A stretch of 10,557 bases of DNA, taken from the NCBI GenBank assembly GCA_030917125.1, contig JAUPVH010000017.1, positions 1 through 10,557 on the forward strand. Direction: 5' to 3'. Shown in pieces: positions 6,146-10,557 of the stretch. The notes under the pieces are model-generated. The model saw only the letters and a program-made list of their open reading frames with translations, searched no databases and was not told the origin of the DNA. Both the position numbers and the translations under genes were made by a program. Every line of letters starts with the position of its first letter. Position 1 is the stretch's first letter. This DNA comes from Patescibacteria group bacterium. GTDB lineage: Bacteria > Patescibacteriota > Saccharimonadia > CAILAD01 > GCA-016700035.

Positions 6146-6871
6146 ATGCTAAGAAAACTGAACGACAAACAACAAGACACGCTCATAGCTATTCTTCGCT
6201 TTCGTTATGTTACTGCAGATAATCTTGCGTTACACAGAAACATTACTCATAATTCGGCCTATAGTGCATTAGAGATACTACATAAAGCTGGTTATCTCGG
6301 AAAAATCTATGATAAGAGCTATAGACTAATGAATAAGTCAGCACGTTATTACTTGACTAGGCAAGCGGTGGATCACTTAAAGACTATAGTTGAGCCTGAA
6401 CAGCCAGAGGCGATCTGGAAAAGCCGTTTGCGTGATGGTAATCGTTCAACTGAGTTTGTTGACCAACAAGTAGCCATACATGCTACCTATAATGTCTTAC
6501 AGGAGCATCTAGGCAATTCTGTTAGCATAGAGACTGCATTAGAGCTGTACGGCACGGAAGGCATCATTAAACCGCTGCCTGGACTACTTGTTACGCCCGA
6601 AGGAGGCAATCATTATTTTGTCGAGCTAGCCGATAACCAACATCTCTTCTTAGTCAGAAAGCGAATACGCAACTATATCCAAAACTATGACAACCAAGAG
6701 TGGGAGTGGGAAAACTACCCCGATGTATATATCGTACGTACTAGCTCGGCTAGTGATCGGACAAGATTGAGAAAATACGTGGCTGAAAAGATGGATGAAG
6801 CATATTTGGATGACAATGATTTTAAATTCCTCGTAGTCAACAATATCCAGCAAGCAATTAGTACTGGATGA
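6146..6871 (+). CDS. Replication-relaxation-like winged-helix protein, 241 aa
   Basis: Residues 6-85 look like a winged-helix DNA-binding domain (LNDKQQDTLIAILRFRYVTADNLA, then NSAYSALEILHKAGYLGKI and a beta wing). The later region has a pattern typical of the replication-relaxation family: KPLPGLLV (142-149), YFVELADNQ (157-165), RKRIRNYIQNY (171-181) and YPDVYIVRT (191-199). Members of this family are common on plasmids and integrative elements, where they are linked to replication or mobilisation; their biochemical role is poorly defined. No Shine-Dalgarno precedes the ATG. It is divergent from the recombinase operon with shared regulatory DNA. The family call rests on remembered motif patterns and could be wrong in detail. 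Confidence 0.65.
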   Translation: MLRKLNDKQQDTLIAILRFRYVTADNLALHRNITHNSAYSALEILHKAGYLGKIYDKSYRLMNKSARYYLTRQAVDHLKTIVEPEQPEAIWKSRLRDGNRSTEFVDQQVAIHATYNVLQEHLGNSVSIETALELYGTEGIIKPLPGLLVTPEGGNHYFVELADNQHLFLVRKRIRNYIQNYDNQEWEWENYPDVYIVRTSSASDRTRLRKYVAEKMDEAYLDDNDFKFLVVNNIQQAISTG

Positions 6872-6903
6872 GCCTTTTAAAGCCATGCCCAGGGCTCTAT
6901 GTG

Positions 6904-7098
6904 CTATTCGTGCAGACTCTTAATATTCTTCAATTTTTCTATCTCTTCTTCATACCATCGTATGAACATACATCTTAGCCCGTCGTGCTGACCTGCTAAA
7001 TATGTGATTGTCGTTTTGCCCTCAGCTTTCGCTGCGATCTCAATTTTTGCCATGAACTCGCCGAGCTCAGCTTGACGCTGCTTGCTTATCTTTTTCAT
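6904..7098 (-). CDS. Small 64-aa hypothetical protein, second gene of XRE operon
   Basis: ATG at 7098 has AAAGG about 8 nt upstream and starts 24 nt after the stop of the XRE gene, so both are likely one transcript. The product starts with a basic helix (MKKISKQRQAELGEF), has a central TITYLAGQHDGLRC segment and ends in a charged helix (WYEEEIEKLKN). I do not recognise it. It is convergent with the replication-relaxation-like gene, with 32 bp between the stops. Confidence 0.6.
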   Translation of the reverse strand: MKKISKQRQAELGEFMAKIEIAAKAEGKTTITYLAGQHDGLRCMFIRWYEEEIEKLKNIKSLHE

Positions 7099-7122
7099 AA
7101 CCGTAACCTTTCAGTAATTAAT

Positions 7123-7533
7123 TTAGAATGGTAAGACCTTGGAAGATTTAACGCCCAAAGCCTCTAAAATAGTTTCGAGTGCCCATATACGCAGAATGGG
7201 TTCCCCGCGCTCAACACCATCTAAGTACGAGCTATCTATCTCTGCTTTCTTGGCCAGTTTTGTTAATGACCAACCCTTACGCAGGCGAACTTCTTTAATT
7301 CGTTCACCAATATTTTGAGTAGTTACGGAAAAACTGAAGAGATCGATTTCGTCATAGAGGTATGATTTATACTTCCAGTCTCGCTTATGGTAGCTAGCTA
7401 CTCGTATCAAGTCGTCAACAAACGGCTCAATCGCCTTATCATATGACAGCTCAGGTCGTGAGTGCCACAGCTCTCTATCAAAATGGAGCGCGATTACACT
7501 TTTAAATTGTTGTTTGAGTTTAGCATTTTTCAT
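7123..7533 (-). CDS. XRE-family transcriptional regulator, 136 aa
   Basis: The C-terminal half (about 75-130) is a clear XRE/Cro-type helix-turn-helix: IGERIKEVRLRKGWSLTKLAKKAEIDSSYL starts it, with LAKKAEI as the first part of the HTH and GVERGEP after the recognition helix. The N-terminal 70 residues are an unfamiliar, aromatic-rich domain (WHSRPELSYDKAIEPFVDDL). ATG at 7533 is preceded by AAGGAGGT with ideal spacing, the strongest ribosome site in the window. It is divergent from the HTH-Fic gene across a 149-bp region with an inverted repeat, so it may control that gene, itself, or both. Confidence 0.85.
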   Translation of the reverse strand: MKNAKLKQQFKSVIALHFDRELWHSRPELSYDKAIEPFVDDLIRVASYHKRDWKYKSYLYDEIDLFSFSVTTQNIGERIKEVRLRKGWSLTKLAKKAEIDSSYLDGVERGEPILRIWALETILEALGVKSSKVLPF

Positions 7534-7644
7534 AGCTAAAACCTCCTTCGTTTAGTTAATACTGCCCACCTACTGATAACTATAATGAAATGAGGTAGTA
7601 GCATGCTGCGTGGACAGGCTGGACCAGAACAATTATGCAGACAC

Positions 7645-7673
7645 TTGAAACTTTATATAGTTTGTGATAACAT
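7645..7673 (+). promoter_or_regulatory. Promoter of the HTH-Fic gene (leaderless)
   Basis: TTGAAA (7645-7650), a 17-bp spacer ending in TGA, and TAACAT (7668-7673) make an extended -10 promoter. The predicted start is near 7680, only about 3 nt before the ATG, and there is no Shine-Dalgarno. Confidence 0.6.
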
Positions 7674-7682
7674 TATAAAGTT
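7649..7682. promoter_or_regulatory. 9-bp inverted repeat bracketing the Fic promoter
   Basis: AACTTTATA (7649-7657) and TATAAAGTT (7674-7682) are perfect inverted copies separated by 16 bp. One arm touches the -35 box and the other lies directly before the ATG. This is a plausible operator for the divergent XRE protein or for the HTH of the Fic protein itself. Confidence 0.5.
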
Positions 7683-8606
7683 ATGACAATCAAGCAACGA
7701 CTGACAAAAATTCAGCAAGCGTCCGGCTGGTCGCAAGAACAGCTAGCAACTCAGCTTGGGGTGAGCTTTGCAACGCTCAATGCCTGGATCAACGAACGGG
7801 CAGTACCACGAGTAAAGGCTCAGCAGAATATTGAGCGGCTCTACCTGGATATTGTCGGTGTTGACGCAGTTGATGAACAAACCCTTACTGAAGCAAAGCA
7901 GATTGCACTTAAACGTAAAACCAGCACCCAGGCGATTGCTAAAAACCAAGACCAACTCAACGCACTGACCCTCCATTTGACGTACCACACCAATACTATT
8001 GAGGGTAGTACTATGACCCTGTCTGATGTTGAAGAAGTGCTATTTGAACATAAAGTATTAGCTAATCGTACTGCCATAGAGCAAGCTGAAGCACGCAACC
8101 ACCAAGCCACGCTCTATTGGCTACTTGAGGAGCTTACCGATAAGAAAAAAGACTTTGTGATAGACGAGCAGCTTATCTTGGGTATTCACCTCCGCCTCAT
8201 GAACGGCATTATGAGTGGCGCTGGCCAGTATCGTACCCACTCAGTCCGCATTATGGGCACTACTGTACCACTCGTAAACTGGCAGAAAATACCTGAGCAA
8301 ATTGCACAGCTCGTGCGAGATATCGCCAAACTATCAGATGATATCATTGCAGATATTGCCAAAACCCATGCGACGTTCGAGCAGATCCATCCTTTTGCCG
8401 ACGGCAATGGACGTACCGGACGCCTCATCATGCTTGCCCAAGCCCTGCAAGCCGGACTGTTACCACCACTGGTAGTCAAGGAGCGAAAATACGCCTACTA
8501 CAAGTACCTGGAACAGGCACAGACCAAGCAGGATTACCAGCCATTAGAATTTTTCGTTACTCAGAGCATGCAGTTTACAAGCGAGCTTTTTAAAAAACAA
8601 ACATGA
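7683..8606 (+). CDS. HTH-Fic fusion protein (probable AMP-transferase, N-terminal inhibitory motif)
   Basis: A 307-aa protein. Residues 1-55 form an XRE-type helix-turn-helix (GWSQEQLATQLGVSFATLNAW at 15-35). A Fic domain follows with the complete active-site motif HPFADGNGRTGR (236-247), including His236, Asp240, Asn242 and Arg247. Fic enzymes usually transfer AMP from ATP to Ser, Thr or Tyr of target proteins. An inhibitory motif of the (S/T)xxxE(G/N) type, TNTIEG (103-108), lies upstream of the catalytic motif, as in self-inhibited class II Fic proteins. The HTH suggests the protein also binds DNA, perhaps its own promoter. Its neighbour is a divergent XRE regulator. It may work in a toxin-like or signalling module; the target is unknown. 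Confidence 0.92.
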   Translation: MTIKQRLTKIQQASGWSQEQLATQLGVSFATLNAWINERAVPRVKAQQNIERLYLDIVGVDAVDEQTLTEAKQIALKRKTSTQAIAKNQDQLNALTLHLTYHTNTIEGSTMTLSDVEEVLFEHKVLANRTAIEQAEARNHQATLYWLLEELTDKKKDFVIDEQLILGIHLRLMNGIMSGAGQYRTHSVRIMGTTVPLVNWQKIPEQIAQLVRDIAKLSDDIIADIAKTHATFEQIHPFADGNGRTGRLIMLAQALQAGLLPPLVVKERKYAYYKYLEQAQTKQDYQPLEFFVTQSMQFTSELFKKQT

Positions 8607-8632
8607 GTGTCTTTTGCCATAATTACTCATTA

Positions 8633-8675
8633 GAAGAGGCTTACAGCTTCTTGCGAGTGGGCATTGAGCCTCTTT
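8633..8675 (+). terminator. Weak terminator-like hairpin after the Fic gene
   Basis: AAGAGGCT pairs with AGCCTCTT (8634-8641 with 8667-8674), extended by a G-T and an A-T pair, with a loop of about 21 nt. Only three T's follow, so termination would be inefficient. Confidence 0.4.
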
Positions 8676-8719
8676 GTATACATAACTTCCGGACTAAATA
8701 ACATATCCAGTTCGTAGTT

Positions 8720-8747
8720 TTGCATTTCAAACCAGATAGTATAAGAT
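8720..8747 (+). promoter_or_regulatory. Candidate promoter of the surface protein leader
   Basis: TTGCAT (8720-8725), a 16-bp spacer and TAAGAT (8742-8747) give a predicted start near 8754. This would make a leader of about 268 nt. The area is A/T-rich with several other -10-like words, so the choice is uncertain. Confidence 0.35.
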
Positions 8748-8848
8748 ATACATAAGTAGTATAAATAAGAAGATCTGAAACAGATAAATATGAATACAGC
8801 CAACCTAACCAGCTATAGCTTAACTGAATCTATTGCTTCAACCAGTTC

Positions 8849-8892
8849 ATGGCGCGAAGCGCCATCTCTCTCTCTCTCTCTCTCTCTGGCGC
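8849..8892 (+). promoter_or_regulatory. Two mutually exclusive hairpins flanking a TC tract
   Basis: ATGGCGC (8849-8855) pairs with GCGCCAT (8859-8865) over a GAA loop. The same middle arm, GCGCCA (8859-8864), also pairs perfectly with TGGCGC (8887-8892) across the TC tract. The two folds cannot form together. Confidence 0.6.
8865..8887. repeat. (TC)11 dinucleotide tract
   Basis: An uninterrupted TC repeat of 23 bases. Tracts of this length are rare in bacteria and prone to slippage. It lies in the leader of a surface protein gene, as in known phase-variable loci. Confidence 0.95.
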
Positions 8893-8941
8893 ACCAATTT
8901 CCCAGTAGCCTAGATTTCGTCACCCACGCTTTTTCCAGCAA

Positions 8942-8968
8942 CCGTCACCGCGATAGGACGGCTTTTTT
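8942..8968 (+). terminator. Terminator-like hairpin in the leader (possible attenuator)
   Basis: CCGTC (8942-8946) pairs with GACGG (8957-8961) over a 10-nt loop, followed by C and TTTTTT (8963-8968). The stem is short but the T-run is good. Lying between the candidate promoter and the coding start, it would either end a small RNA or attenuate the surface protein mRNA. Confidence 0.5.
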
Positions 8969-9021
8969 AATTTCCCAAAGAAACACCAACCACTAATAAA
9001 GGAGACAAACAGTAACCTATC

Positions 9022-10557
9022 ATGGACACCCAATCACTCACTCAAACAATCAATATCCTGGTTGGCGGCGACGGACTGGCTAACACTGGAACCTCAATCA
9101 TACCACCCCTCGTCATTGGTCTGGTTCTCCTCATCTCTGCCAGCCTCATCTACGTTATCTCCAGACGTTCTCACAAGCTTAACTTCCGGGTCTGGAGTAT
9201 CTTCCTCCTACTTGCAATCTTTGGCACCAGTCTCTCATTCAATCTCTCACACGTCTCAGCAGCCCCAACCCTCTCCCTCGGTGCCAACCAAAACGAACTC
9301 ACCGTCACGGTTCCTGAAGGTGGTGGCACCGCCAGTACTACGACTACTCTCACCACTAGCACTACCAACCCAACTGGCTATACCCTAACAGCCAGCCTAA
9401 CAGAACCAGAACCAGGTATTGCCATCAAGCTCAAAGGGGGTAATGTCACCAATAGTATAGCGCTTAACGCGGGTGACAGCCCACTAACTCTCAAAACAAC
9501 CAACAGTGCTAGTTCTAACGACACCACAGAAGTAATCCTCGACTTCACGATTGACGGCAGTGTTACACCAGGCAAGAAGAACCTCAAGCTAAGCTACGCC
9601 ATCACCGACAACAACGATGAAGGCGGAGAGGAAGGTCCAACCACCATGCAAACCTTCACCCCCAGCGACTGTAACAACCTAGATATCTATGATGGTACCA
9701 ATGAAGAAGCTATCCTCACCCTCAATGATCCACGAGGAGAAGGTCAAGACTACCGCATCGCTAAACTAGCCGACAACCAATGTTGGATGCTCGACAACCT
9801 CAAGCTCGGTAGCACAGAAGACACCCTTACCCTCACCCCAAGCGATAGTAACGTAGCCAGTAACTTCACCCTCCCTCAAGTTACCACCACTGGTACTCCA
9901 GACTATGACAACCCTGGTGTCTATGGTCCAGTGCCAGGCGATACCGGCGCAAACGCTACTAACTATGGCTATCTCTACAACTGGAGTGCAGCCACAGCTG
10001 GAGAGAGTAGAACCTCTCACGACGAAACATCAGGTAATGCTCCCTACAGTGTTTGTCCGGCTAATTGGAGACTACCAACTATTGACTTTGATGTTGTTCC
10101 CTCCGATGAGTTCAGCTTGCGAGTCTCAACTGACGGTAATTACTCAACCGGCGGTACCTGGAGCATAGAAATAACCGCTCCCATCACTGCGACAGTTGGA
10201 CCGTTTGCTTACGACGTCGATGGTGACACAGTCGCAGCAGCGCTAGGGGCAGCCGTTGGTGAAACGGTCACCACTAACAATTCCGGTATAGTTGAGCAAA
10301 GCTCTCAGACTGACTTCTCTTGGGACTCGCTTGATGACACCTGGGAAATAGCACTTGATCTGACTGATCTAGAACAAGAAAACGGCCCAGGCCTGTATGA
10401 TGCCCAAGTAATATCTGGTGACCCCGACTATAACGTGTATGGTGACTTCCCAGACCTTGACCGTGCCTTTGGCGGTAACGGCATGTATTCAGGTAATAGT
10501 GAACCAAACATCGCCAAATGGCAACTAAACGGTCCCTTTAAAGGTGTCTTTGCTGGC
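9022..10557 (+). CDS. Surface protein with N-terminal LANTG signal and FISUMP-type module (3' end outside window)
   Basis: 512 residues are visible. LANTG (19-23) is followed by a hydrophobic segment (26-46) and RR (48-49), matching a sortase sorting signal but placed at the N-terminus. A second hydrophobic segment (57-75) ends in VSA-AP (78-82), a good signal peptidase site. Next come a Thr-rich beta region (81-200), an acidic linker, and from about 210 a FISUMP-type module: QTFTPSDCNNL, LADNQCWMLDNLKLG (249-263), NYGYLYNWSAA (314-324) and VCPANWRLPT (344-353). Cys216, 254 and 345 are visible. After 353 an unrelated beta-rich stretch intervenes before DFPDLDRAFGGNGMYSG (475-491), which looks like the module's continuation. 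The start is the only possible ATG, since an in-frame TAA lies at 9013-9015; AAAGGAG is an unusually distant 17 nt upstream. Probably exported and cell-surface attached. Confidence 0.85.
   Translation, partial: MDTQSLTQTINILVGGDGLANTGTSIIPPLVIGLVLLISASLIYVISRRSHKLNFRVWSIFLLLAIFGTSLSFNLSHVSAAPTLSLGANQNELTVTVPEGGGTASTTTTLTTSTTNPTGYTLTASLTEPEPGIAIKLKGGNVTNSIALNAGDSPLTLKTTNSASSNDTTEVILDFTIDGSVTPGKKNLKLSYAITDNNDEGGEEGPTTMQTFTPSDCNNLDIYDGTNEEAILTLNDPRGEGQDYRIAKLADNQCWMLDNLKLGSTEDTLTLTPSDSNVASNFTLPQVTTTGTPDYDNPGVYGPVPGDTGANATNYGYLYNWSAATAGESRTSHDETSGNAPYSVCPANWRLPTIDFDVVPSDEFSLRVSTDGNYSTGGTWSIEITAPITATVGPFAYDVDGDTVAAALGAAVGETVTTNNSGIVEQSSQTDFSWDSLDDTWEIALDLTDLEQENGPGLYDAQVISGDPDYNVYGDFPDLDRAFGGNGMYSGNSEPNIAKWQLNGPFKGVFAG

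Larger units (their letters stand above)
8607..9021. other. Intergenic region/long leader of the surface protein gene
   Basis: No convincing gene lies here. It holds the hairpin after Fic, a candidate promoter near 8720-8747, two alternative hairpins around a TC tract (8849-8892), two CGTCACC direct repeats (8918-8924, 8943-8949), a terminator-like hairpin (8942-8968) and an AAAGGAG site (8998-9004). A 68-codon frame (8790-8996) crosses it but is low-complexity and unsupported. Confidence 0.6.

Noticed and set aside
6870..6897. Hairpin GAGCC/GGCTC between the convergent 241-aa and 64-aa genes
   Set aside because: Only 5 bp of stem with an 18-nt loop and no T-run on either strand; not a convincing terminator.
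8849..8968. A known riboswitch class (for example cyclic-di-GMP or preQ1) in the leader
   Set aside because: None of the conserved core sequences of those classes that I know are present; only generic hairpins are seen.
8790..8996. A 68-codon frame reading through the TC tract (SLSLSLSL)
   Set aside because: No Shine-Dalgarno, low-complexity product, and it overlaps hairpins and a terminator-like structure. It cannot fuse in frame to the surface protein because of the TAA at 9013-9015. A leader peptide is possible but unsupported.
4157..10557. Second copy of the tRNA-Glu 3' end (attR)
   Set aside because: Read by eye on both strands; no stretch resembling the T-arm and acceptor segment was found in the window.
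1..10557. CRISPR array, rRNA genes or an insertion sequence
   Set aside because: No regularly spaced repeats, no rRNA-like sequence and no DDE transposase or terminal inverted repeats were seen.

Overview
The window looks like a Patescibacteria/CPR genome, most likely Saccharibacteria (TM7)-like. This is inferred from family content, not from any database search. The main clue is the partial surface protein at the right edge, which carries a FISUMP-type module with a 'CWMLDNL' signature, common in Saccharibacteria. Other clues are the divergent enolase, the replication-relaxation-like protein and the compact gene packing. TGA behaves as a stop (recombinase, replication-relaxation-like and Fic genes all end in TGA), so the code is the standard bacterial one and not the TGA=Gly code of Gracilibacteria/Absconditabacteria.

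Left part (1-4156), chromosomal backbone. A divergent enolase lies on the minus strand, runs off the left edge and carries a long Pro/Gln-rich C-terminal tail. Upstream of it, also on the minus strand, is a 128-aa protein of unknown function with a TTG start and a perfect Shine-Dalgarno. Divergent from that is a GH1 glycosidase on the plus strand. A GC-rich, membrane-anchored 188-aa protein is convergent with the glycosidase and ends in a hairpin terminator whose T-run overlaps the glycosidase stop codon. A tRNA-Glu(TTC) gene with its own promoter follows.

Middle part (4116-8606), an integrated element. A large serine recombinase runs toward the tRNA gene, and its last 12 codons plus the stop are antisense to the tRNA 3' half. 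This is a typical layout for an element integrated at a tRNA gene. A 52-aa protein overlaps the recombinase start. Divergent from this pair is a 241-aa replication-relaxation-like protein. The intergenic region between them holds two direct repeats and a near-perfect 20-bp dyad, which look like operators. A two-gene operon (XRE regulator and 64-aa protein) then stands divergent from an HTH-Fic fusion protein with intact catalytic and inhibitory motifs. No copy of the tRNA 3' end was seen elsewhere, so the far end of the element is not located.

Right part (8607-10557). A roughly 270-nt leader contains two mutually exclusive hairpins around a (TC)11 tract, then a terminator-like hairpin. It precedes a large exported surface protein open at the right edge. 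That protein has a sortase-like LANTG sorting signal at its N-terminus, ahead of a second hydrophobic segment resembling a signal peptide, and its FISUMP module appears split by an inserted domain.

Start signals fall into two classes. Several genes (enolase, GH1, Fic, possibly the replication-relaxation-like gene) have a -10 box only 7-12 nt before the ATG and no Shine-Dalgarno, which suggests leaderless transcripts. Others (128-aa, 188-aa, XRE, 52-aa) have strong Shine-Dalgarno sites.
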